A stretch of DNA of 64,000 nucleotides from Syntrophotalea carbinolica DSM 2380 (GCF_000012885.1 NC_007498.2:3194001-3258000), one strand, 5' to 3'. Positions 45,729 to 54,433 are shown, counted from the first letter of the stretch. The notes: generated from the letters alone by a model not told the origin. Program-made: numbers and translations.

Positions 45729-46334
45729 ATGACCATATACCAGCTCAAACCGGCCTTTCAGAATCTGCTGCGCCCCCTGTGCCGCGCGCTGGCACATCGC
45801 GGCATAACCGCCAATCAGGTCACCGTCACGGCCCTGCTGTTGTCGCTGGCCACCGGCGCCACCATTTGGCTCAGCGGAGGGTTCCGCTGGGCATTGGCCC
45901 TGTTGCCGGCGATATTGTTGGCGCGCATGGCCCTGAACGCCGTCGACGGCATGCTCGCCCGGGAACATGCCATGCAATCCTCTATGGGAGCGATCCTCAA
46001 CGAACTCGGCGATGTCCTCTCGGATACCGCCCTGTATCTGCCTCTGGCGATTGTTCCCGGACTGAACCCCGCGCTGATGACCCTCATCGTGGTCCTGGCT
46101 GTTATCAGCGAAATGACCGGCGTGCTGGCCGTATCGATCGGCGCACAGAGGCGCTATGACGGACCGATGGGCAAAAGCGACCGAGCCTTCGCGTTCGGCC
46201 TGTTGGCTCTGCTGCTCGCGGCCGGCATATCCGTCGGACCCTGGCTGCACCTGGTTCTTGGCGGGATCCTGCTGTTACTGCTGTTGACCGTAGTCAATCG
46301 GGCCCGATGCGCCCTGATGGAGGTAAAGGCATGA
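45729..46334 (+). CDS. ynbA: CDP-alcohol phosphatidyltransferase (YnbA-like)
   Basis: This 201-residue membrane protein has the CDP-alcohol transferase signature at residues 70-99, N-xx-DG-xx-AR-x8-G-xxx-N-xxx-D. Two of the four metal-binding Asp of the classical motif are Asn here (N70 and N91). These enzymes swap CMP of a CDP-alcohol for another alcohol, as in phosphatidylglycerol synthesis. Its order with the next genes matches E. coli ynbABCD. It ends in an ATGA overlap with the cytidylyltransferase gene. Donor and acceptor are unknown. Confidence 0.82.
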   Translation: MTIYQLKPAFQNLLRPLCRALAHRGITANQVTVTALLLSLATGATIWLSGGFRWALALLPAILLARMALNAVDGMLAREHAMQSSMGAILNELGDVLSDTALYLPLAIVPGLNPALMTLIVVLAVISEMTGVLAVSIGAQRRYDGPMGKSDRAFAFGLLALLLAAGISVGPWLHLVLGGILLLLLLTVVNRARCALMEVKA

Positions 46335-47272
46335 ACGGGATCACGTCCTTATCCGTAATCCATGCATACATGTTCGGCATCCTGGCGCTATTGACCCTCG
46401 CCACGACGACCGTTCTGGTTCTGAAACAACTCAAGCCAGGCAAGAATTTCACGGAACCCCTGTTACGCATCCGCACCTGGTGGCTGATCATCCTTCTGCT
46501 GTTCGGCGCGCTGTTGCTTTCCCGCGGTTCCGCCATCGTCTTTTTCGGCCTGATCTCCTACCTTGGTTTCAAGGAATTCATCACCCTCATACCGACCCGG
46601 CAGGCTGACCACCGGGTATTGGTCTGGGCCTACTGCGCAATCCCCGTGCAGTACTTCTGGGCATACATTGAATGGTACGGAATGTTCATCATCTATATCC
46701 CCATTTTCATGTTCCTGCTGTTGCCGGTGCGCATGCTGTTGCGCGGACAGACGGAAGGCTTCCTCAAAACCGCCGGCACCCTGCAGTGGGGCCTGATGAC
46801 AACGGTGTTGAGCCTGAGCCATCTGGCTTACCTGCTGGTATTGCCTGACGATGGTCCCGCGGAACAAATGGGTGTAGGACTGGTTCTTTACCTGATCAGC
46901 CTTACGGAAATCAACGATGTCACCCAATACCTGTGGGGCAAAAGCTGCGGCCACCGCAAGGTAGTTCCGGAGGTAAGTCCCAACAAGACCTGGGCAGGCC
47001 TGGCCGGCGGCGTCGCCACCACGACCTTGCTGGCCCCGCTGCTGGCCCCCATGCTCACGCCCCTGTCCGTCTTCCATGCCCTGCTGGTAGGCTCGCTGAT
47101 CGGCCTGTCCGGTTTTTTCGGAGACATCTGCATCTCCGCAGTCAAGCGCGACATCGGCATCAAGGACACGGGTACCCTGCTGCCGGGTCACGGCGGCATC
47201 CTCGACCGCGTCGACAGCCTGACCTTCACCGCACCGCTGTTCTTTCACTTTGTGCATTATTTTTATTTTTGA
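46331..47272 (+). CDS. ynbB: CdsA-family phosphatidate cytidylyltransferase (YnbB-like)
   Basis: This 313-residue protein has about eight membrane helices and the CdsA region VVPEVSPNKTWAGLAGG, then FFGDICISAVKRDIGIKDTG and LLPGHGGILDRVDSL, the conserved C-terminal signature. It activates phosphatidic acid (or another lipid phosphate) to the CDP form. That would feed the YnbA-like transferase, whose stop it overlaps. Confidence 0.88.
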   Translation: MNGITSLSVIHAYMFGILALLTLATTTVLVLKQLKPGKNFTEPLLRIRTWWLIILLLFGALLLSRGSAIVFFGLISYLGFKEFITLIPTRQADHRVLVWAYCAIPVQYFWAYIEWYGMFIIYIPIFMFLLLPVRMLLRGQTEGFLKTAGTLQWGLMTTVLSLSHLAYLLVLPDDGPAEQMGVGLVLYLISLTEINDVTQYLWGKSCGHRKVVPEVSPNKTWAGLAGGVATTTLLAPLLAPMLTPLSVFHALLVGSLIGLSGFFGDICISAVKRDIGIKDTGTLLPGHGGILDRVDSLTFTAPLFFHFVHYFYF

Positions 47273-47416
47273 AAACCGTCCCCTGCGCTTGGCCGGATGT
47301 CCGTTAAGGGCTTGCAATGCCCTGACTTTCCTCAATAAAAACCACAGGACATATCGCCTGAAAAAGAACTGAACGCATCTTCCATCTTTATGACGCAAGA
47401 GTGACACACGCCGTGC

Positions 47417-47431
47417 GGGGGGGGGGGGGGG
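47417..47431 (+). repeat. run of 15 guanines upstream of the acyltransferase gene
   Basis: An uninterrupted G15 tract sits in the 239-bp gap between the CdsA-like and PlsC-like genes, 81 bases before the latter's start. It is the longest mononucleotide run I noticed in the window. Such tracts slip during replication and can make expression phase-variable; sequencing error in length is also possible. Confidence 0.9.
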
Positions 47432-47511
47432 CGCCTTCGCGATGTTGAAGTACTTCACGGCAAAACAATATCCCGCCTTACGGCAGCATCAGCTGAACAG
47501 GAGCTACCGAC

Positions 47512-48153
47512 ATGACCAACATCCTGCGCTACCTCTGGTTCCTCTGCATCGTCAGGCCCGTGGTGCTGTTCGCTATGGGGGTGCACATCCTCCATAGAGA
47601 GAGGCTCTTGAACCATGCGCCAGCCATCATTGTCGCCAACCACAACAGCCACCTCGATGCCATGGTACTGATCTCCCTGTTCCCCCTGAAAAGGTTCCAC
47701 AAAGTCCGTCCCGTGGCGGCAGCGGATTATTTTCTGCGTAACCGCTGGCTGGCCTGGTTCGCCCTTAACATCATCGGCATCATTCCCCTCCGACGGCACC
47801 GACAGACACCCGCCACCGACCCCCTTGCCGGCTGTTCCAGGGCTCTTGAACAAGGCGATATTCTGATTCTCTTCCCGGAAGGCAGCCGGGGAGAACCGGA
47901 GCGATTGACCGCCTTTCGCACGGGCATAGCTCATCTGGCAAAACGCTTTCCATCGGTTCCGATCATTCCGGTATTCATGCAGGGATTAGGCAAAGCTCTG
48001 CCACGGGGCGAATGGATACCGGTACCGGTCACCTGCGATGTGGTGGTCGGCGAACCGCTGTACTGGACTGGAGCACGCCGGGTTTTCATGGAAGACCTTG
48101 AAAACCGAATGAACGTTCTGGCTGAGCAGGTGCGACGCCCCGTTCTGGAATAA
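47512..48153 (+). CDS. 1-acyl-glycerol-3-phosphate acyltransferase-like (PlsC family)
   Basis: This 213-residue protein has the acyltransferase motif VANHNSHLDAMVL (H-x4-D), LRRHRQ in the second block and LFPEGSRGEPE in the third, plus one N-terminal membrane helix. It should add an acyl chain to a lysophosphatidate-like acceptor. AGGAG is 8 nt before the start. It is an addition to the ynbABCD order known from E. coli and lies after the G15 tract. Confidence 0.87.
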   Translation: MTNILRYLWFLCIVRPVVLFAMGVHILHRERLLNHAPAIIVANHNSHLDAMVLISLFPLKRFHKVRPVAAADYFLRNRWLAWFALNIIGIIPLRRHRQTPATDPLAGCSRALEQGDILILFPEGSRGEPERLTAFRTGIAHLAKRFPSVPIIPVFMQGLGKALPRGEWIPVPVTCDVVVGEPLYWTGARRVFMEDLENRMNVLAEQVRRPVLE

Positions 48154-48220
48154 AAAAATCTGCCATTGTCAATTTCGGCTGCTATCGAAAGTTGGCGCCC
48201 GACACCAAAAAGGAGGCAGT

Positions 48221-49963
48221 ATGCATCACTGGACCCCATCCGAAAGCTATTTCACCAGCTGGGACGGCACAGAGTTGTTTTACCGCAGCTGGCAACCCAC
48301 GACCGACAGCAAACAGGCCCTGATCTTCATTCACCGGGGACACGAGCATTCCGGACGTATCGCCCAACAGGTCGAAGACCTCGGCTTGACCGATTTCTGG
48401 GCCTTCTCCTGGGACAATCGCGGACATGGTCATTCCCCGGGCCGACGCGGGCATGCCGACAGCTACTCCCATCTGGTCAAAGACCTGGATACCTTCGTCC
48501 GTTTTGTTTCCGAACGCTATGAGATCCCCATGGAGAACATCGCCGTGGTGGCCAACAGTGTCGGCGCCGTTACCGCCGCGACCTGGGTCCACGATTATGC
48601 GCCGCGCATCCGGGCCATGGTACTGGCCGCACCGGCCTTTCGAATCCGCCTTTATGTCCCCCTGGCGATACCTCTACTGCGGCTGTGGCTCAAAATCAAA
48701 GACAAGGCCTTCGTCAGCAGCTACGTTAAATCCAAGCTCCTGACCCATGACCGCGAACAGGCCCGCCGCTACGACGAGGACGAGCTCATCACCCGGGACA
48801 TCGCCGTCAATATCCTACTCGGGCTGCATGATACGGCAACGCGGATTATCGAAGACGCGGCCGCCATCATCACGCCCACCCTGATCTTATCGGCCGGATC
48901 CGACCGGGTGGTGAAAAATTCCGCCCAACACCGCTTCTATCGAAGACTCGGAGCTCCGACCAAGTGCCTGGAAACCTATCCGGGCTTTTTCCATGCTCTG
49001 CTCTATGAAAAGGATCGCCAGCGACCGATGGCCCATGCCCGCGAATTCATCCTGCAGGCATTCCGCTCCGACATCGACCGCACAGCCCTGCTAAAGGCCG
49101 ACCGGGGAGGGTTCACCCGTACCGAATACGATCTGCTCCGCAGCCCCGCCCCCTGGCTCAAAAAGCTTAATTTTGCCGCACAAAAATTCATGATGCGTAC
49201 TGTCGGAAGCCTCAGCAAAGGTATCCGCCTGGGGAGAAAAACCGGTTTCGATTCCGGTCGTTCCCTCGATTACGTCTACGAAAACAGGGCCAGGGGTATC
49301 GGCCCTATCGGCAAATTTATCGACAGGGGATATCTGGATGCCATCGGTTGGCGAGGCATCCGCATGCGCCGGCAACATCTGGAAAAACAATTAACGCGCA
49401 CCATCGCCCGCATCACCGACTCCGGACAACCGGTACATTTGCTCGATGTCGCTACCGGTTGCGGGCGCTACGTGCTGAATGTGCTCAAAAACCACGATGA
49501 CCAAAAAATCGATGCTCTGCTGCGCGATTTCACTGCAGCCAATCTGGAGCAGGGGCATGCCCTTGCCGCTGCAATGGGACTGGAAAACGTGCGTTTCGAA
49601 CAGGCCGATGCCTTCGACCCGGACACGATTCGCCCACTGCAACCGCGCCCTAATCTGGCCATCGTCTCCGGCCTTTATGAACTGTTCCCCGACAATGACA
49701 TGGTCGGTGCGTCCCTGCGGGGGATCGGGGATGCCGTCGAACCGGGCGGTTACCTGATCTACACCGGACAACCCTGGCACCCTCAAGTGGAGATGATCGC
49801 CCGCGTGCTGACCAATCGGGACGGCGTTCCCTGGATTATGCGACGCCGCAGCCAGGCGGAAATGGACGAACTGGTCAGGCAGGCAGGTTTCGATAAAATC
49901 GCAATGGAGGTCGACCCATGGGGGATATTCACCGTTTCCGTGGCACGGCGCGTCGCGATCTGA
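48221..49963 (+). CDS. ynbC: alpha/beta hydrolase-methyltransferase fusion (YnbC-like)
   Basis: This 580-residue fusion has an alpha/beta hydrolase of the monoglyceride-lipase type at residues 1 to about 290 (IFIHRGHEHSGR; nucleophile elbow VVANSVGAVTAA, with Ala in place of the first Gly; FFHALLYEKDRQ). Residues of about 370-580 are an SAM methyltransferase (HLLDVATGCGRYVLNVLKN, then ISGLYELF-like loop). The order and size agree with E. coli YnbC. It probably trims and methylates a lipid or head group. AAGGAGG precedes the start. The last 46 bases overlap the next gene. Confidence 0.85.
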   Translation: MHHWTPSESYFTSWDGTELFYRSWQPTTDSKQALIFIHRGHEHSGRIAQQVEDLGLTDFWAFSWDNRGHGHSPGRRGHADSYSHLVKDLDTFVRFVSERYEIPMENIAVVANSVGAVTAATWVHDYAPRIRAMVLAAPAFRIRLYVPLAIPLLRLWLKIKDKAFVSSYVKSKLLTHDREQARRYDEDELITRDIAVNILLGLHDTATRIIEDAAAIITPTLILSAGSDRVVKNSAQHRFYRRLGAPTKCLETYPGFFHALLYEKDRQRPMAHAREFILQAFRSDIDRTALLKADRGGFTRTEYDLLRSPAPWLKKLNFAAQKFMMRTVGSLSKGIRLGRKTGFDSGRSLDYVYENRARGIGPIGKFIDRGYLDAIGWRGIRMRRQHLEKQLTRTIARITDSGQPVHLLDVATGCGRYVLNVLKNHDDQKIDALLRDFTAANLEQGHALAAAMGLENVRFEQADAFDPDTIRPLQPRPNLAIVSGLYELFPDNDMVGASLRGIGDAVEPGGYLIYTGQPWHPQVEMIARVLTNRDGVPWIMRRRSQAEMDELVRQAGFDKIAMEVDPWGIFTVSVARRVAI

Positions 49964-51354
49964 TCGACGCCGTCCTTACAGCCTCCGGCACCTCCCTGTT
50001 GTTCATTTTGGTTTACGGCGGCTGTTCATGGATTACCGCACAGCGTAGTGGCATCGGCACCCTGGTTTTCGGTTGGGAGCGAAGCATACCCTTTATCCCG
50101 GCAATGATCGTACCTTATATGTCCATCGATCTGTTGTTCGTCGGGGCGCCCTTCCTTTGCAGCGACATTGCGGAACGCCGGCTGCTGGCAAAAAGGCTCT
50201 GCTTTGTCATCCTGGTTGCCGGCGGCTTCTTCTTGCTGATGCCGCTACGCTTCGCATTCCCGAGACCGGTACCGGAAGACTGGACGGCGCCGATCTTCCG
50301 TTTCCTGCACGGATTCGACCGCCCCTACAACATGTTTCCGTCGCTGCATATTGCCCTGCGAACCCTTCTGGCCGACACCTATGCCCGTCACACCCGGGGA
50401 CTTCTGCGCCTGACGGTACATATCTGGTTCAGCCTGATCGGCCTGTCGACGGTTTTGACCTGGCAGCACCATGTCATCGATGTGGCCGGCGGCTTCACCC
50501 TGGCCCTGCTGTGCTTCTACCTGATACGCCAACCCTTTGCCCAATCGCCGGTCTGCAACAGGCGGGTCGGCCTTTATTACATCACCGGCGCAACCATCTG
50601 CGTTATGGCCGCCATCGGTTTTAGCACCCCGGGCGTGCTCCTGCTCTGGCCCGCATTTGCCCTCTACGCTGTCGGCGCCGCTTATCTGGGAGTAGCGACG
50701 TGTCCTTACCATAAGCACAACGGCAAGCTACCATTGAGCAGTCGCTGGCTTCTGGCCCCGGTGCTGTCAGGACACCGGTTCTCGCTGCTTTACTATCGAC
50801 GCCGAACCGCCCCGTGGAATGAAATCATTCCTGGTCTTTGGCTCGGCCGGCAACTCGATGAAGAAGAAGCAAAACACGCCATCGACGCGGGAGTCACCGC
50901 GGTTCTCGATTTGACCTCCGAATTCAGTGAGCCGAAAACCTTCCGCGCTCTCCGCTACCTGAATCTGCCGGTACTCGATCTCACCGCACCGCGCCGAAAA
51001 CAGCTTGTCGAAGCGATAGAGTTTATCGGCAACGAAAGACAGGAGGGTACGGTTTACGTCCATTGCAAGATAGGCTTTTCGCGAAGTGCGGCGGTGGTCG
51101 GGACCTATCTCCTCAGGGCCGGCATCACAAAAACGGCGGACCAGGCTATCGCCATGATGCGACGCGCCAGACCCGGGTTGATCGTCAGGCCCGAAGCCCG
51201 CAGGACCATTCAGCAGGAACAGACCCGCTTAAGTAGTGCAACCCCCGGCCGTAAAAGACAGGTCACCCCCCTTCCGGAGGGAGCGACGCACCATGACCCC
51301 TTTCCGATGTCTCAGACCGGCACCGATGCAGGGGAGAAGATGCCAGCACCTTGA
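49918..51354 (+). CDS. ynbD: PAP2-dual-specificity phosphatase fusion (YnbD-like)
   Basis: This 478-residue membrane protein begins with about six helices carrying a PAP2-like site (NMFPSLHIALRT and WQHHVIDVAGG). The C-terminal 160 residues are a dual-specificity/tyrosine-type phosphatase with the loop VHCKIGFSRSAA (C-x5-R). The two phosphatase modules could remove phosphate from a phosphatidyl-alcohol phosphate, as PTPMT1-like enzymes do for phosphatidylglycerol phosphate. GGAGG supports the ATG inside the preceding gene. Order and domain make-up match E. coli YnbD. Confidence 0.85.
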   Translation: MGDIHRFRGTARRDLIDAVLTASGTSLLFILVYGGCSWITAQRSGIGTLVFGWERSIPFIPAMIVPYMSIDLLFVGAPFLCSDIAERRLLAKRLCFVILVAGGFFLLMPLRFAFPRPVPEDWTAPIFRFLHGFDRPYNMFPSLHIALRTLLADTYARHTRGLLRLTVHIWFSLIGLSTVLTWQHHVIDVAGGFTLALLCFYLIRQPFAQSPVCNRRVGLYYITGATICVMAAIGFSTPGVLLLWPAFALYAVGAAYLGVATCPYHKHNGKLPLSSRWLLAPVLSGHRFSLLYYRRRTAPWNEIIPGLWLGRQLDEEEAKHAIDAGVTAVLDLTSEFSEPKTFRALRYLNLPVLDLTAPRRKQLVEAIEFIGNERQEGTVYVHCKIGFSRSAAVVGTYLLRAGITKTADQAIAMMRRARPGLIVRPEARRTIQQEQTRLSSATPGRKRQVTPLPEGATHHDPFPMSQTGTDAGEKMPAP

Positions 51355-51365
51355 CTGCAAACGCG

Positions 51366-51382
51366 GTCCCCCGTCCGGGGAC
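51366..51382 (+). terminator. weak hairpin after the lipid operon
   Basis: GTCCCC and GGGGAC pair around 5 nt, 12 bases after the stop codon, with no T tract. It may mark the operon end. Confidence 0.35.
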
Positions 51383-51415
51383 TCCGTTATTTACTTGCGA
51401 AAATACCGAAAAGCT

Positions 51416-51560
51416 GGCACACTCGGGGCATTATACACCTATGTGTTCCTCCATGTGCTGCGTTTTGGCGGATACTCCTGTGAGCGTGGCACCGATAGGG
51501 GACTTCGGAAACGAAGTCCCCTTCCGCGTGTCATGATGGGAAAATGTCAGAGCTCGGTTC
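51416..51560 (+). ncRNA. probable molybdenum/tungsten cofactor (Moco/Tuco) riboswitch
   Basis: The leader of the molybdate/tungstate transporter shares landmarks with the Moco RNA as I recall it from E. coli moaA. These are CACTC at the 5' end, TGTGCTGCGTTTTGGCGG, GTGGCACCGATAGGGG, then a perfect 11-bp stem (51497-51507 with 51512-51522) capped by a GAAA tetraloop and followed by CCTTCCG, and ATGGGAAAATGT near the 3' end. The third stem of classical Moco RNAs seems very short here, as in the tungsten-cofactor variant. The match was made by eye against memory. Confidence 0.55.
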
Positions 51561-51594
51561 ACCTGCGGGAACACCTTTGCAATGGGAGGGAAAA

Positions 51595-52380
51595 ATGCGC
51601 AACAAAATCTTTCAAACAATCTGGCTGGTACTCATCCTGGCGCTGACGGGCATCCCCTGTCCCGCATGGAGCGCTCCGGAGCCTTTGACCATTTATTCCG
51701 GGGCAGGATTAATGAAGCCGATGGACGAGCTGAAAGCAGGCTTCGAAGCCCGCTATAACATCCCGGTTCAGCTTATCTACGGCGGTTCCGGCGAACTGTT
51801 CGGCATGATCGCCACCCGCAAAGCGGGTGACGTTTTCATCCCCGGAGCCGAAAAATACGTCAAGGACGCCATCAATCGGGGCCTGGCCCGAGCCGAAGGA
51901 CAGCGCTCGGTCTGCTACCATGTACCGATCATCCTTGTACCGGCCGGCAATCCTGGTAACGTCCACTCCCTGCAGGACCTGGCCCGCCCCGGTATTCGCG
52001 TCGCCTTCGCCGACGCCAAAGCTGCGGCCATCGGCAAAGTGGCAAATGCCATTCTGAAAAAAAACGCCCTGGTGGAAAAGGTTGCCCCCAACGTGGTGGT
52101 AAGACCGAGCACCACCAACCAGTTGTTGATCTATACGGCAACCGGTCAAGTGGATGCCTGCATCGCCTGGGAAGATCAGTCCACGTGGGGACAGGCCAAA
52201 GGCAAGGTCGAAATTGTGCGCATTCCATCAGCGCAAAACACCGTCAAAACCATCCCCTCCGCCGTCGTGGCTTTTTCCAAACAAGCGGACAATGCACAGC
52301 TGTTCGTCGATTACATCGCTTCGGCTGAAGGCAAGACCCTGTGGAAAAAATGGGGGTTCCCCATCGACAAGCCGGAATAA
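51595..52380 (+). CDS. molybdate/tungstate ABC transporter substrate-binding protein
   Basis: This 261-residue protein starts at MRNKIFQTIW after GGGAGGG. It has a signal peptide (LVLILALTGIPCPAWSAPE). The mature part is a ModA/WtpA-like binding protein: TIYSGAGLMKPMDELKAGFE, then YGGSGELFGMIATRKAGDVF, later IAWEDQSTWGQAK. It captures the oxyanion in the periplasm for the permease and ATPase encoded next (gap of 3 bases, then overlap). Whether molybdate or tungstate is preferred cannot be told from sequence alone. Confidence 0.87.
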   Translation: MRNKIFQTIWLVLILALTGIPCPAWSAPEPLTIYSGAGLMKPMDELKAGFEARYNIPVQLIYGGSGELFGMIATRKAGDVFIPGAEKYVKDAINRGLARAEGQRSVCYHVPIILVPAGNPGNVHSLQDLARPGIRVAFADAKAAAIGKVANAILKKNALVEKVAPNVVVRPSTTNQLLIYTATGQVDACIAWEDQSTWGQAKGKVEIVRIPSAQNTVKTIPSAVVAFSKQADNAQLFVDYIASAEGKTLWKKWGFPIDKPE

Positions 52381-52383
52381 GTC

Positions 52384-53169
52384 ATGGGCAATCGCATATT
52401 CAAGGCCGGCCTTGCGGGAATCACCGTATTGTTTGTCGGCATGCTGTTGTGGGCCATGCTGTCGCTCATCTTCATGCCCCGCTGGGCCGAGGTGGTCGGC
52501 AGCACCCTGTCCGCGGAGATGCTCTACAGCATCCGTCTTTCCCTGACCACCAGTGCCATTTCCGTCGCCGTGGTCATGCTTCTGGCAGTCAGTATCGGCT
52601 ACGTTCTGGCGCGTTTCCGTTTTCCAGGGCACCAGTTGTTGCGAACGGTGGTCGATTTGCCGATGGCCTTCCCCGAACTGGTTCTGGGCCTCTGCCTGCT
52701 GCTTTTGTTCGGTCATGATCCGCTGGCCGGATGGCTGAAACAGCTGGGAATCGATGTCGTATTCAGCAAAACCGGCATTGCCATCGCCCAGATATTCACT
52801 GCCGCACCGTATGCCACCCGGGTGGTCTATGCAGCTTTTCGCAGCATCAGCCCCCGTTATGAAATGGTTGCCCGCAGCCTTGGCTGCGGGCAATGGACCG
52901 CCTTCTGGAAGGTCACCCTGCCGATGGCCAGAGGGGGACTTTTCGCCGGCGCAGTCATTGCCTTTGCCCGCTGCATGGGATGTTTCGGAACCGTGCTCAT
53001 CCTCGCAGGCGGCACCCGCATGCACACGGAAACCTTACCCATCACCCTGTATCTCAACATCTCCTACGGCAACCTGGCGATGGCCATGACCTCCGGCATC
53101 CTGTTGATCCTGATTTCCCTGGCGGCGATCGTGACTTTCGAGATACTCAATGACGAGGTGGTTTTATGA
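52384..53169 (+). CDS. molybdate/tungstate ABC transporter permease
   Basis: This 261-residue protein has about six membrane helices. The permease loop that contacts the ATPase is visible as YEMVARSLGCGQWTAFWKVTLPMARGG (residue 160 onward; only part of it is diagnostic: EMVARSLG...LPMARGG). It belongs to the ModB/CysW family. Start overlaps nothing but lies 3 bases after the binding-protein stop; its own stop overlaps the ATPase start. Confidence 0.88.
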   Translation: MGNRIFKAGLAGITVLFVGMLLWAMLSLIFMPRWAEVVGSTLSAEMLYSIRLSLTTSAISVAVVMLLAVSIGYVLARFRFPGHQLLRTVVDLPMAFPELVLGLCLLLLFGHDPLAGWLKQLGIDVVFSKTGIAIAQIFTAAPYATRVVYAAFRSISPRYEMVARSLGCGQWTAFWKVTLPMARGGLFAGAVIAFARCMGCFGTVLILAGGTRMHTETLPITLYLNISYGNLAMAMTSGILLILISLAAIVTFEILNDEVVL

Positions 53170-54317
53170 CGGTGTTACTTGAGGTTCAAAACCTGCACGT
53201 CGATCTGGGGGAATTCAGCTTGCGAGGTGCCGACCTCGCTATCGCGGAGGGGGATTACTGCTGCCTGATCGGTGATTCGGGAGCCGGTAAAAGTGTGCTG
53301 TTGGAGACCGTAGTGGGCAGCTTCCGCCCCCACCGGGGAAAAGTCCTGCTGCATGGCCAGGATGTCACCAACTGCCCCCCTGAACTCCGTAACCTCGGCA
53401 TCGTTTATCAGGATTACATGCTCTTTCCCCATCTGAACGTGTTCGACAATATCGCTTTCGGATTGCGGCGCCAGAAAGGTTCCCGCACCGAGCTGAAAAA
53501 CGAGGTCAACACCATTGCAGCCAGGGTCGGTATCGAACATCTGCTGCATCGCGACATCAAAACCCTTTCCGGCGGCGAGCAACAACGCGCCGCGCTGGCC
53601 AGGGCACTCATAACCCGGCCGCAAGTGCTGCTGCTCGATGAAGCCTTCAGTGCATTGGACGTAGCCAGTCGGGAGCGGATGCGGCGTCTGCTGCGGGAGC
53701 TGGTCAAGGACCTGCATGTCACCGTACTGCATGTCACACACGACATGGAAGACGTCTGGGCGCTTGCCGACCAGGTGGCAGTCCTGCACGATGGGCAAAT
53801 CCTGCAAACGGGCAGCCCCGAGCACATTTTCAGCTGTCCGCAGCCCGGGTTTGTCGCGGAATTCCTCGGGGCTCGCAACGTCCTGCACGGTTCCGTTCTG
53901 CAATGCGATGCATCGGGGTTGACCCATGTCGCCGTCGGCCAGATTGATCTGTTCAGCGCCGATCAGGCAGCGGTCGGCCGCGAGGTTCATCTTTCCGTGC
54001 GCCCGGAGGAACTCGCCGTCGCCCGGCAACAACTGCCCATCACCCTGCGCAATCAGATCCCGGTAAAAATACGCCACCTGGAACGCCGGGGTCCTCTGGT
54101 CTGGGTCACCGGAGAAGCCGCCGGGTTCTCTCTCGAAGCCGCCGTGACGGTTTCCGGGGCGCAAGAACAGGAACTGAAGGTCGGCGACGAAGCGGTCTTC
54201 GCCTTTTCCGCAAGCAGCTTGCGCGTCATCGCCCCGGAAAACCAGGCCCACTCAAATCGACTTGAAGGTCTTTCCGCCGAACCGTTGCCGGCGTTGGAAG
54301 CAATGGCAGGCGGCTAA
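53166..54317 (+). CDS. molybdate/tungstate ABC transporter ATPase with TOBE-like domain
   Basis: This 383-residue ABC ATPase has Walker A GDSGAGKSVLLE, the Q-loop YQDYMLFPHL, the signature LSGGEQQRAALARAL and Walker B VLLLDEAFSALD (Ala where Pro is usual). The C-terminal 130 residues resemble the oxyanion-sensing TOBE region (HLSVRPEELAVAR and later VTGEAAGFSLEAAV). GAGG precedes the start, which overlaps the permease stop (ATGA). Confidence 0.88.
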   Translation: MTVLLEVQNLHVDLGEFSLRGADLAIAEGDYCCLIGDSGAGKSVLLETVVGSFRPHRGKVLLHGQDVTNCPPELRNLGIVYQDYMLFPHLNVFDNIAFGLRRQKGSRTELKNEVNTIAARVGIEHLLHRDIKTLSGGEQQRAALARALITRPQVLLLDEAFSALDVASRERMRRLLRELVKDLHVTVLHVTHDMEDVWALADQVAVLHDGQILQTGSPEHIFSCPQPGFVAEFLGARNVLHGSVLQCDASGLTHVAVGQIDLFSADQAAVGREVHLSVRPEELAVARQQLPITLRNQIPVKIRHLERRGPLVWVTGEAAGFSLEAAVTVSGAQEQELKVGDEAVFAFSASSLRVIAPENQAHSNRLEGLSAEPLPALEAMAGG

Positions 54318-54350
54318 AACCGGGCAACACCTTATATCCGACAAAATTAC

Positions 54351-54379
54351 TTGGCGCAGGGCTGTTTCCACGTTACACT
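54351..54379 (+). promoter_or_regulatory. putative promoter of the TerC-family gene
   Basis: TTGGCG and TACACT are 17 bp apart in the 116-bp gap after the ABC transporter. I found no yybP-ykoY (manganese) riboswitch here. Confidence 0.35.
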
Positions 54380-54433
54380 CCGAAAAATTATCTAGCTGTC
54401 TTTTCACCCCGCTTTACCGAAAACGGATGTACC

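Noticed and set aside
45012-46250. A 412-residue minus-strand frame opposite the ligase and ynbA-like genes
   Set aside because: It spans two well-supported plus-strand genes and shows no domain.
53175-54251. A 358-residue minus-strand frame opposite the oxyanion ABC ATPase
   Set aside because: The plus strand has all ABC motifs; the reverse frame has none.
54318-54433. yybP-ykoY manganese riboswitch before the TerC gene
   Set aside because: TerC genes often have one, but the conserved hairpin-loop motifs are not there.
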